Shown here: positions 1-8,389 of the stretch, piece after piece
How positions within the stretch are numbered: position 1 is the first letter of the stretch
Layout: each line of letters starts with the position of its first letter
NCBI RefSeq assembly: GCF_009712605.1
Contig: NZ_WASO01000009.1
Location: 207,990-271,989, forward strand
DNA: 64,000 nt
Reading direction: 5' to 3'
From: Paludibacter sp.
GTDB taxonomy: Bacteria > Bacteroidota > Bacteroidia > Bacteroidales > Paludibacteraceae
Translations under genes and position numbers: made by a program
The notes under the pieces: generated by a model
What the model saw: only the letters and a program-made list of their open reading frames with translations
Database searches by the model: none
What the model was told of the DNA's origin: nothing

Positions 1-2
1 AC

Positions 3-125
3 AACATCGTTGCAACCACTGCATTTGACAGTCAGGCGCTAATTCATCTCAAGAAGCAATATTGCGACTGTAAAAAATGTCTTCAATGTCGGATTGGACA
101 TTATGTGTTAACACAAAATCCATAA
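3..125 (+). CDS. C-terminal fragment of a DUF2851-like protein (5' end outside window)
   Basis: An open frame enters from the left edge and stops with TAA at 123-125, giving about 40 residues. It ends in a compact cysteine cluster (YCDCKKCLQCRIGH). A Cys-rich tail of this kind, following an FDSQAL.. segment, is what I recall for the C-terminus of the Bacteroidota DUF2851 family, whose function is unknown. Only the tail is visible, so the family call is from memory and tentative. The reading frame itself and its stop are clear. Confidence 0.5.
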   Translation, partial: NIVATTAFDSQALIHLKKQYCDCKKCLQCRIGHYVLTQNP

Positions 126-133
126 CAAAGACC

Positions 134-187
134 GTTTTACAAAATAACTTAAATACAAAATCTGACATTAAACTATTTAGCGTTCTT
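134..187 (+). promoter_or_regulatory. conserved upstream block of the first receptor gene
   Basis: This block (GTTTTACAAAATAACTTAAA ... TTAAACTATTTAGCGTTCT) aligns over its whole length with 3326-3380 upstream of the tandem paralogue. In both cases it ends about 71 bp before the ATG. It has no good TAnnTTTG element, so it may hold a different promoter type or an operator, or may just be DNA carried along in the duplication. Confidence 0.45.
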
Positions 188-258
188 ACCATCATAAATA
201 ATGATTGTTAACTGGAAACAATGCGCCTGCAAGAACATCAACACTAAATCATACACTG

Positions 259-3162
259 ATGAAAAATCTGATTTTTTTTCTGTTTCTGTGCTGGTCAGCA
301 ACTACTTTTGCTCAAAGCCTTACGGTAACCGGATATGTGTTTGACTCTAAACACAAACCTCTCCCCGGTGCAGCGGTATACTTGTATACCAAGAATGATC
401 CCAACCACAGAATGGGAAATGTTGCCAATACTGATGGTTCTTTTTCAATTAATGGACTTGGTTTTGGCCCATACATAATGCAGATTTCATTTGTTGGATT
501 TAACAACCTCACACAAAATGTCGTAATATCAAAAAACAATCAAAACCTGGGTAGTTTCATACTTCAAGAAGAAACAATTAACCTCAAGGAAGTAACCGCT
601 GTCGGACGTGAAAGCCGTGCCGTGCAACTGAATGACACTATGCGATACAATGCAGATGCTTTCAAAACCATTCAGGGCGCAAACGTTGAAACGCTTATAT
701 CGAAAATGCCTGGCATTGTAGTGGATGGATCGGGGAACGTACAGGCTCAGGGTGAAGCTGTTCAAAAGGTTTTAGTTGATGGAAAACCATTTTTTGATGG
801 AGATCCGACCCTTGCTTTACGAAACCTCCCGGCAGAAATTGTTCAGAACATTGAGGTATTTGACAAAAAAAGCGAGCAAGCCGAATTTACTGGCTTTGAT
901 GATGGAAATTCTGTGAAAACCATTAATGTCGTGACACGTCGGGGAATGCAAACCGGTGTGTTCGGAAAGCTAACAGGCGGAATAGGAATGGATCAGGACA
1001 ACAAAGTAGATTATCAGGGGTCTGCATCCGTGAATTTATTTAATGGAAACAGACGGATCACTCTATTGGGAATGTCTAACAATATCAATCAACAAAACTT
1101 TTCACAGGAAGACCTTGCCGGCATTATGAGTGGAGGTGGTGGCCGTGGTGGCCGTGGTGGAGGTAGTGGAGGTAGTGGAGGTGGTGGAGGAAGGAACAGC
1201 GGTTCCTCTCTAATTTCCGGCGGATCTGGCGGATTAACAAACACGAATGCCGGAGGATTTAATTACACTGACAAATGGGGTAAAAACATCGATATTACCG
1301 GAGGTTATTTCTTCAATATGACCGACAACACATTAAATAAATCAAGTCTCGGAACCTATTTCAAGCCCGATTCAAAGGGTCGTATCCAAACCTATGACGA
1401 ACTGGATCATTCCAACACGACCAACATCAACCATCGGTTCAATCTGAAACTGGATTACACAATAGACAATAACAACTCATTGACTTTTATGCCAGCCCTG
1501 AGTTTTCAAAAAAACACAGGCAACAGTTCCATGTTGTACAATACCTATCTCAATGCGCTATCGTCAACCAACACAAAAACAAATTCAAACAACGATGTTA
1601 CGGCAAACAATCTGTCTGCATCTTTGTTGTTCCGTCATAAATTTAGCAAAGCAGGCCGAACAATCTCCATATCATTGAATGGAAGCTCCAATCAAAACAA
1701 CAATGACGGGTACGCTGAAAAGCATTTTATTAATACTGCGCTGACAGAAAACGATTATCAAACTATTCTCAATAATTCGAACGGGTATAGTCTGGGATCG
1801 AATGTTATTTATACCGAGCCCTTAACCAAAAATGCAATTCTACAAGCTGCTTACCGCATCAATTACAATCATCGCGATATTGATAAAAAAACGCTCGATT
1901 ATTACACGATGGTACTGGATACGGCTTTGTCAAACCTTTATAACAGCGACTATCTGACTCAACAGGCTGGTTTAGGTTATCGTCTGCGCAGCAGTAAAGG
2001 ACTGATGTTGATGGCAAATCTTGATTTTCAACATGCCTCACTCACCGGTGATCAAACCTATCCTCTTAATGTTCAGACAGACAAATCATACAACAGTCTC
2101 TTACCCAGCTTTATGCTGAATTACAGGCTAAATTCTTTCAATTCACTCAGAGCGTCGTTCCGTTCATCAACATCGGCACCATCTATTCAACAATTGCAAA
2201 ATGTCATTGACAATTCCAATCCGGCAGCCATTACAGGAGGAAATCCGGGTCTGAATCAACAAATTTCAAACAGGGCAATGGTACGATATACGTTTACCCC
2301 AAAAACAGGGCAGACATTAATCGTTATGCTCAGCGCCGGCAACACCCTGAATTATATAGGAAACTCCACTTTTCTTGCCACAAAAGACAGTGTACTGCAA
2401 AAAGGTATAGTTCTTCATAGTGGAGCACAATACAGTTCTCCGGTCAACCTTTCGGGCAATTGGAGTGCTAATTCATTGGTTACATTCGGATTTCCCATCG
2501 ATTTCCTTAAAAGTAATTTGAATTTATCCGGCAATTTCGGATATAACCAGCTGCCATCTCTATACAACGGAGTCAAACAAATTACCCGCAATTACACCAT
2601 CACCCCAAAGGTAATTCTGGGCAGCAACATCAGCGACAAACTCGATTTCACACTTTCTTACAGTTCATCTTTTAACATTGCCCGTAACAGTCTTTCGTCA
2701 GTATCTAACAATACATACCTGAACCAAACTACCGGTTTCAAAATCGACTGGATCTTCTGGAAAGGATTTACACTCCAAAACAATATGACTTATCAGAATT
2801 ATACTGGCCTTTCGGCAGGTTTTTCACAAAATTATTTCCTGTGGAATGCCGGAATAGGCAAAAAAGTTTTTAAAGGAGACCGGGGAGAAATCAAATTGCA
2901 GGCCTACGATATTCTTCATCAAAACAAGGCTTTGGTTCGCAACGTCACGGATAACTATTACGAAGATGTAACAACCAACGTACTCAAACCATTCGTGATG
3001 TTGAGTTTTACATACGATTTACGAAACTTCAAAGGCCAACAGTATCAAAAGCGTCAGCAACAGGAAAACCAGCAACGACGCCAGCAGTGGCAAAACGGAG
3101 GAATGCCAGACAACAGCCAACCTCCTGCAGGAGGTAAGCCGGGAGTTGGGCCTATGATGTAG
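259..3162 (+). CDS. outer-membrane beta-barrel receptor, TonB-dependent receptor-like (tandem copy 1)
   Basis: The protein has 967 residues. I chose the ATG at 259 because it begins the signal peptide MKNLIFFLFLCWSATTFAQ; an upstream in-frame start would bury it. Residues ~20-105 form a CarboxypepD_reg-like beta-sandwich, ~125-245 a plug-like domain (VLVDGKPFFDGDP, NLPAEIVQNIEVFDKKSEQA), and the rest an Asn/Ser/Thr-rich beta-barrel of the OMP_b-brl_3 kind. A Gly/Ser/Arg repeat near residue 290-315 and a Gln-rich, Gly/Pro/Met-ending tail are unusual. It is probably an outer-membrane transporter or receptor; the substrate is unknown. The next gene is a close paralogue, and a strong terminator separates them, so each is probably its own transcription unit. 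Confidence 0.85.
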   Translation: MKNLIFFLFLCWSATTFAQSLTVTGYVFDSKHKPLPGAAVYLYTKNDPNHRMGNVANTDGSFSINGLGFGPYIMQISFVGFNNLTQNVVISKNNQNLGSFILQEETINLKEVTAVGRESRAVQLNDTMRYNADAFKTIQGANVETLISKMPGIVVDGSGNVQAQGEAVQKVLVDGKPFFDGDPTLALRNLPAEIVQNIEVFDKKSEQAEFTGFDDGNSVKTINVVTRRGMQTGVFGKLTGGIGMDQDNKVDYQGSASVNLFNGNRRITLLGMSNNINQQNFSQEDLAGIMSGGGGRGGRGGGSGGSGGGGGRNSGSSLISGGSGGLTNTNAGGFNYTDKWGKNIDITGGYFFNMTDNTLNKSSLGTYFKPDSKGRIQTYDELDHSNTTNINHRFNLKLDYTIDNNNSLTFMPALSFQKNTGNSSMLYNTYLNALSSTNTKTNSNNDVTANNLSASLLFRHKFSKAGRTISISLNGSSNQNNNDGYAEKHFINTALTENDYQTILNNSNGYSLGSNVIYTEPLTKNAILQAAYRINYNHRDIDKKTLDYYTMVLDTALSNLYNSDYLTQQAGLGYRLRSSKGLMLMANLDFQHASLTGDQTYPLNVQTDKSYNSLLPSFMLNYRLNSFNSLRASFRSSTSAPSIQQLQNVIDNSNPAAITGGNPGLNQQISNRAMVRYTFTPKTGQTLIVMLSAGNTLNYIGNSTFLATKDSVLQKGIVLHSGAQYSSPVNLSGNWSANSLVTFGFPIDFLKSNLNLSGNFGYNQLPSLYNGVKQITRNYTITPKVILGSNISDKLDFTLSYSSSFNIARNSLSSVSNNTYLNQTTGFKIDWIFWKGFTLQNNMTYQNYTGLSAGFSQNYFLWNAGIGKKVFKGDRGEIKLQAYDILHQNKALVRNVTDNYYEDVTTNVLKPFVMLSFTYDLRNFKGQQYQKRQQQENQQRRQQWQNGGMPDNSQPPAGGKPGVGPMM

Positions 3163-3180
3163 TTTTTTCAAAACTAATAA

Positions 3181-3217
3181 AACGGACAGCATAATCATGT
3201 TGTTCGTTTTTTTTTGT
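3181..3217 (+). terminator. intrinsic terminator of receptor copy 1
   Basis: A stem of about 12 bp (AACGGACAGCAT paired with ATGTTGTTCGTT, including two G-U pairs) is followed by an uninterrupted T run. It lies 18 bp after the stop codon. Confidence 0.75.
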
Positions 3218-3325
3218 TTTTTCACCATATTCCCCGAAATTTACGCATATCAAAAATTCCAACAATAATTATCTTCCATACGAAATTAGCCTCCACATGC
3301 TATTACTAAAAGCCGGAATCAGATT

Positions 3326-3380
3326 GTTTTGCAAAAATAATTTAAATTATCATGACTATATTAAACTTTTCAGCGTTCCT
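3326..3380 (+). promoter_or_regulatory. conserved upstream block of receptor copy 2
   Basis: This is the counterpart of 134-187. It shares GTTTT.CAAAA..A.TTAAA and TTAAACT.TT.AGCGTTC.T and keeps the same distance (71 bp) to the start codon at 3451. The rest of the 3218-3450 gap shows no gene. Confidence 0.45.
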
Positions 3381-3450
3381 CGCATCTCATTAGTGACCTT
3401 TATTTTGAAATACTTCTCTTTTTTTAATTAAACGCAAAATCCAAGACCTA

Positions 3451-6357
3451 ATGAAAAACCTTTTTCTCGCTCTGTTTTTTTTACTCTCGGCGACAGTTTC
3501 GGCTCAAAACATCACGGCAACCGGATCTATTTTTGATTCAAAGCACCAGCCACTCATTGGCGCCACCGCAACTCTCTTTAGCAAAAATAACCCAAGCCAT
3601 AAATTAGGTGATGTCGCAAATGCCAACGGCAATTTCACCGTTAGAGGGCTATCGGTTGGTACATACACCATACAAATTTCGTTTGTGGGATTTACGACTT
3701 TGACCAAGAGTATTGAAATAAAACAAAACAACCAACGCTTAGGTAGTTTTACACTAAAGGAAGAATCTATAGACCTAAAAGAAATAACGGCTGTAGGACG
3801 AGCCACCCGCGCACAACAAACAGAAGATACTATAAAATACAATGCCGATGCCTTCAAGACTATTCAAGGCGCCGATGCAAGCACACTGATTTCCAAAATG
3901 CCGGGCATCGTAGTGGACGGTTCCGGAAAAATACAAGCTCAGGGTGAAACCGTACAGAAAGTACTTGTAGATGGCAAGCCTTTTTTTGATGGAGACCCAA
4001 ATCTGGCTTTAAAAAATCTGCCTGCAGAAGTTGTACAGAATATCCAAGTATTCGATAAAAAAAGCGAACAGGCCGAATTTACAGGATTTGAAGATGGAAA
4101 CTCGGTAAAAACGATCAACGTAATCACGCGAAGGGGTGTGCAAACCGGAGTATTCGGAAAATTCAATGCCGGCATAGGTATGGATGAAGATAACAAAACC
4201 GATTATCAGGGATCAGCATCGATGAATATATTCCGAGGTGACCGACGCATCACTCTGTTGGGTATGTCAAACAATATCAATCAGCAAAACTTTTCACAGG
4301 ACGATTTAGCCGGTATTATGGGTGGTGGAATGGGAATGGGAAGAGGTGGTCGTGGCGGTGGCTTCGGAGGCGGTTCCACTCTGGTTTCCGGAGGTAGTGG
4401 CATAACCAAAACCAATGCAGGTGGTTTGAACTATACTGACAAATGGGGAAAGAAAATCGATATTACCGGTGGTTATTTCTTCAATATGACTAATAACACT
4501 TTAATCCAGACTAAAAACGACTCCTATTTCAAACCGGATGCTTTGGGTCGCTTCCAAACGTCTGATGAAAACGATTTTTCCAAAACCAGAAATATCAATC
4601 ACCGTTTCAATCTCAAGCTGGACTATCAAATCGACCCTAATAACTCGTTGACATTTATGCCAAGTTTAAGCTTCCAATCCAACAACGGGACCAGCTCAAT
4701 GCTTTATAATACTTATCTGAACGGACTTTCATCGACGAAAACCAACACAGCCTCATCCAGAGATGTTACTGCCAATAACCTATCGGGCATGTTATTATAT
4801 CGTCACCGATTCAGTAAGTCGGGGAGAACTATTTCGCTTACCCTGAATGGAAGTTCCAACCAAAACAATAATGACGGCTCTACCGATCAACATTTTCTCA
4901 ATAATGCCATAACGATTGATAACTACCAGACAATTCTGAATAACTCAAACGGCTATAGTCTGGGTGCAAATGCTATATACACCGAACCATTGGGCAAGAC
5001 CGCTCAATTGCAGGCTACCTACAACGTTAATTACAATCACCGGGATATCGACAAACAAACATTAGATCGTTTGACAATGGTATTGGACACAGCATTATCC
5101 AACTTATACAATAGTGATTACCTAACTCAATCCGGCGGTTTGGGATATCGCCTCAGCAGTAAAGGATTAATGTTAATGGCCAACCTTAATTTTCAACATG
5201 CAGCTCTCACCGGAGATCAAACCTACCCTTTACTTGCCAATACTGACAAGTCATATAACAGTGTATTACCCAACATGATGTTGAACTACCGTTTCAATGC
5301 ATACAATACGGTAAGAGTATTTTTACGCTCGTCAACGGCAGCCCCTTCTATTCAACAGCTACAAAACGTAATAGACAACTCAAACCCGGCAGCTATTACG
5401 GGAGGAAACCCAAATTTGAACCAACAAATATCAAACAATGCATTGTTCCGTTACACTTTCACCCCAAAATCGGGTCAAACTCTGATTGTGATGTTCAGCG
5501 CAGGCAACACAGTTAACTACATTGGAAATTCAACTATTTTGGCCACCAAGGATAGCGTACTGCAAAAAGGCATCATTCTTCGAAATGGCGCTCAATATAG
5601 CTCTCCGGTCAACTTATCCGGTAGCTGGAACATGAACTCGATGTTTACATTCGGATTTCCGGTAGATTTTCTCAAGAGCAACCTGAATATTTCGACCAAC
5701 TTCGGATTCAATCAAATCCCCTCTCTTTACAACGGGGTAAAACAGATAACAAAAAATTACACTATTGCGCCTAAGGCAATCCTTGGCAGTAATATCAGTG
5801 ACAAACTCGACTTTACTCTTTCGTATGGTGCTGCCTATAACCTTGCCCGCAACAATGTGTCCTCGATATCGAATAATACCTATTTGAATCAAACAGCAAG
5901 TTTCAAGCTCGATTGGATCTTCTGGAAAGGACTTACTTTCCAAAACAACATGTCCTATCAAAACTACCGCAGTTTTGCTAATAGCCTTTCAAGTGGTTTT
6001 ACTCAAAACTACTTTCTTTGGACTGCCAGTGTAGGTAAAAAAATAATGAAGGGCAACAGAGGCGAAATCAAATTACAGGCTTATGACATCCTGCGCCAAA
6101 ACAAATCATTGACTCGCAATGTTTATGACAACTATTACGAAGATGCAGTTTCGAATGTACTTAAACCATTTGTAATGGTAAGCTTCACTTACGACTTGCG
6201 TAATTTCAGCGGACAAAAATACCAACAGCAACAACAGAATCAGAATCGTCAGCGTCAGCAGATGTGGCAAAACGGCGGAATGCCTGGTGGTGGAATGCCT
6301 CCTGCCGGCAGTATGCCTCCCGGAGGCGGTATGCCGGGTGGAATGCCAATGATGTAA
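3451..6357 (+). CDS. outer-membrane beta-barrel receptor, TonB-dependent receptor-like (tandem copy 2)
   Basis: The protein has 968 residues, nearly the same length as the preceding paralogue, and shares long identical stretches with it in the plug (SKMPGIVVDGSG, NLPAE.VQNI) and barrel. The signal peptide is MKNLFLALFFLLSATVSAQ. Domain order is CarboxypepD_reg-like (~20-105), plug (~125-245) and beta-barrel. A Gly/Met/Arg run lies near residue 290-310. The C-terminus is a repeat of GGMP/GGGMPP units ending PMM, longer than in copy 1. The arrangement indicates an old tandem duplication including the upstream region. The substrate is unknown. Confidence 0.85.
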   Translation: MKNLFLALFFLLSATVSAQNITATGSIFDSKHQPLIGATATLFSKNNPSHKLGDVANANGNFTVRGLSVGTYTIQISFVGFTTLTKSIEIKQNNQRLGSFTLKEESIDLKEITAVGRATRAQQTEDTIKYNADAFKTIQGADASTLISKMPGIVVDGSGKIQAQGETVQKVLVDGKPFFDGDPNLALKNLPAEVVQNIQVFDKKSEQAEFTGFEDGNSVKTINVITRRGVQTGVFGKFNAGIGMDEDNKTDYQGSASMNIFRGDRRITLLGMSNNINQQNFSQDDLAGIMGGGMGMGRGGRGGGFGGGSTLVSGGSGITKTNAGGLNYTDKWGKKIDITGGYFFNMTNNTLIQTKNDSYFKPDALGRFQTSDENDFSKTRNINHRFNLKLDYQIDPNNSLTFMPSLSFQSNNGTSSMLYNTYLNGLSSTKTNTASSRDVTANNLSGMLLYRHRFSKSGRTISLTLNGSSNQNNNDGSTDQHFLNNAITIDNYQTILNNSNGYSLGANAIYTEPLGKTAQLQATYNVNYNHRDIDKQTLDRLTMVLDTALSNLYNSDYLTQSGGLGYRLSSKGLMLMANLNFQHAALTGDQTYPLLANTDKSYNSVLPNMMLNYRFNAYNTVRVFLRSSTAAPSIQQLQNVIDNSNPAAITGGNPNLNQQISNNALFRYTFTPKSGQTLIVMFSAGNTVNYIGNSTILATKDSVLQKGIILRNGAQYSSPVNLSGSWNMNSMFTFGFPVDFLKSNLNISTNFGFNQIPSLYNGVKQITKNYTIAPKAILGSNISDKLDFTLSYGAAYNLARNNVSSISNNTYLNQTASFKLDWIFWKGLTFQNNMSYQNYRSFANSLSSGFTQNYFLWTASVGKKIMKGNRGEIKLQAYDILRQNKSLTRNVYDNYYEDAVSNVLKPFVMVSFTYDLRNFSGQKYQQQQQNQNRQRQQMWQNGGMPGGGMPPAGSMPPGGGMPGGMPMM

Positions 6358-6374
6358 TCCTAAAATTTATCCTC

Positions 6375-6413
6375 AAGGCTGTAAGTAAAATCTGATTACT
6401 TACAGCCTTTTTC
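6375..6413 (+). terminator. intrinsic terminator of receptor copy 2
   Basis: A perfect 14-bp stem (AAGGCTGTAAGTAA / TTACTTACAGCCTT) with a short loop is followed by TTTTTC, 18 bp after the stop. Confidence 0.85.
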
Positions 6414-6447
6414 TTTTATTCGCATTTCAGGAGGCAGCGGCTTTTCT

Positions 6448-6455
6448 TAACTTTG
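6448..6455 (+). promoter_or_regulatory. TAnnTTTG promoter element (TAACTTTG)
   Basis: An exact match to the Bacteroidota -7 element, ending 22 bp before the ATG at 6478. It probably drives the nitrilase/transglutaminase pair. Confidence 0.6.
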
Positions 6456-6477
6456 CACAAAAATCAACACGAATAAA

Positions 6478-7206
6478 ATGAAAATTTGTGCCGCCCAGAC
6501 ATGCGCCGTCAAAGGTGATATTGAAAAGAACATTGTCAAACATCTGCAATTTATTGAACTTACCATTGCAAATCAATGCGATTTGATACTTTTTCCGGAA
6601 CTATCCCTCACCGGCTATGAACCAACGCTAGCCAATGAACTTGCAACGACCAGCAAGGATGATCGGCTCAACTGTTTCCAACAACTAAGCGACCGACACA
6701 AAATCATTATCTGTGTTGGGTTGCCAACCAAAATAGAGGCAAAACTTTTCATCAGCATGATTATTTTCCAACCAGATAAAGAGCCCATCACGTATTCAAA
6801 ACAACACCTCTACCCTACAGAAACAGACTATTTCTCCCCGGGAATTACGCCTGTTTATCTTCAGGTTGAAGAAACAGTTGTTGCACCGGCTATTTGTTAT
6901 GAGCTTTCCATCCCAGCGCATTCAGCAGCTGCGCATCAAAACAAAGCTTCCATTTATTTAGCCAGCGTCTTGAATTCCGTTGCGGGAGTTGATGCGGACT
7001 TGCAAAAGCTTTCGGGAATTGCCCGCAAATACCATATGATTACATTTATGGCAAACTATGTTAGCGAATCGGGAGGATATAATTGTGCCGGTAAAACTTC
7101 GGTCTGGCATTCGGATGGCTCACTGGCAGCTCAATTAGATAGCACAAACGAAGGAATTTTAATCTACGACACAATAACCAAAGAAAGTGTTTGTAAATAC
7201 ATCTGA
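6478..7206 (+). CDS. carbon-nitrogen hydrolase (nitrilase superfamily)
   Basis: This is a 242-residue cytoplasmic protein covering one complete nitrilase-fold domain. The Glu-Lys-Cys triad is visible at E41 (LFPELSLTGYE), K108 (SKQHLYP) and C140 (APAICYE). Family members hydrolyse C-N bonds in amides, carbamoyl compounds or nitriles; the substrate cannot be read from sequence. The start is supported by a TAnnTTTG element 22 bp upstream. The next gene begins 8 bp after the stop, so the two are probably co-transcribed. Confidence 0.85.
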   Translation: MKICAAQTCAVKGDIEKNIVKHLQFIELTIANQCDLILFPELSLTGYEPTLANELATTSKDDRLNCFQQLSDRHKIIICVGLPTKIEAKLFISMIIFQPDKEPITYSKQHLYPTETDYFSPGITPVYLQVEETVVAPAICYELSIPAHSAAAHQNKASIYLASVLNSVAGVDADLQKLSGIARKYHMITFMANYVSESGGYNCAGKTSVWHSDGSLAAQLDSTNEGILIYDTITKESVCKYI

Positions 7207-7214
7207 TTATAAAT

Positions 7215-8381
7215 ATGCGCATTTACCTTTTTATCCTGATTTTAATCGGTTATTCTCTTTCTGCTCAAGCCCAGAATGACTATTCTTCGGTTGACAAAAT
7301 TGCTCTTCAGCTAGCAGAAGCCGACAGTCACAAAACCGATGACATTGCCCGCTATATCAACACTCATTTCAATACACCGGACGACAAAGCCTGGGCTATT
7401 TTCTGCTGGATCACCCACAACATTGCCTATGATGTGGAAAATATGTACAAAGCCAATCTTTACCAAAACACAAATGAAATTGTAGAGCGGACATTGAACA
7501 CTCGAAAGGGAATTTGCATGTCTTACACTGAACTATTCAATGCCATTGCCGCAAAAACGGGATTAAAAGCGTTTGCTGTACAAGGATATACAAAGCAAAA
7601 CAATAAAGTGGATATATTGCCACATGCGTGGAATGCCGTTCTGATCGGATCGGAATGGTATCTGATCGATGCAACCTGGGGTGCCGGATATATACAAAAC
7701 GGGAAATTTGTCCGCCATATCGAAAACGGCAATTTCAAAGCAAATCCTCATCAATTAATCAATACGCATATTCCATTCGATCCTCTGTGGCAAATGCTGG
7801 ATTATACCGTTACCAATCAGGATTTCTATGATGGCAAAACAGGACCTGCCAACAAAAAGACCTTCAACTATAAAGATTCGCTGTCGGAATATCAAACTTT
7901 ACCGGAGAGTAAACAACTCAGCGATGCCGCCCGGCGAGTGGAAGCCAACGGCGTAAAAAACGCTATGATTTACGAACACCTGCAACACCTTCACCAGCAG
8001 TTGGAATATTTGCATAATTACAAAATGACCGATCTTTTCAATAAGGCCGTTGCTCATTACAATAACGGTATTGCCCTGCTGAATCAGTTTATCAATTACC
8101 GGAATAACCAATTTAATCCTAAAAAAGAAGAGAAAGAAATCCGGCAAATGGTGGAAAGTGTTAGCATAGAGCTTTCGGCATCACAAAGTCAGTTGAATGA
8201 AATTCAAAAGCCGGATGCACAAACAGCGGCATCCTTAGCTCAGTTAAACAAATCGTTGGAGCAGGCTACCGCCGGAATGAACGAACAAAAAGCCTTTGTC
8301 GATAAATATTTCAAAACAGGTAAACTGTTCCGCAAAACATTGTTTTACAAATACACTTTGATGGGTATACCCGTTCGTTGA
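7215..8381 (+). CDS. secreted transglutaminase-like domain protein
   Basis: The protein has 388 residues with signal peptide MRIYLFILILIGYSLSAQA. A transglutaminase-like (papain-fold) core spans ~55-165 with a visible Cys-His-Asp triad: C101 (RKGICMSYTELF), H137 (PHAWNAV) and D152 (LIDATWGAGY). The C-terminal half (~215-388) is helical and Gln/Glu/Lys-rich and could form a coiled coil (NEIQKP..QLNKSLEQA). Bacterial relatives are often periplasmic proteases or peptidoglycan/protein-linkage enzymes; the exact reaction is unknown. It follows the nitrilase gene closely and converges with the next gene, leaving 8 bp between the two stop codons and no visible terminator. Confidence 0.8.
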   Translation: MRIYLFILILIGYSLSAQAQNDYSSVDKIALQLAEADSHKTDDIARYINTHFNTPDDKAWAIFCWITHNIAYDVENMYKANLYQNTNEIVERTLNTRKGICMSYTELFNAIAAKTGLKAFAVQGYTKQNNKVDILPHAWNAVLIGSEWYLIDATWGAGYIQNGKFVRHIENGNFKANPHQLINTHIPFDPLWQMLDYTVTNQDFYDGKTGPANKKTFNYKDSLSEYQTLPESKQLSDAARRVEANGVKNAMIYEHLQHLHQQLEYLHNYKMTDLFNKAVAHYNNGIALLNQFINYRNNQFNPKKEEKEIRQMVESVSIELSASQSQLNEIQKPDAQTAASLAQLNKSLEQATAGMNEQKAFVDKYFKTGKLFRKTLFYKYTLMGIPVR

Positions 8382-8389
8382 CGTTCAGG

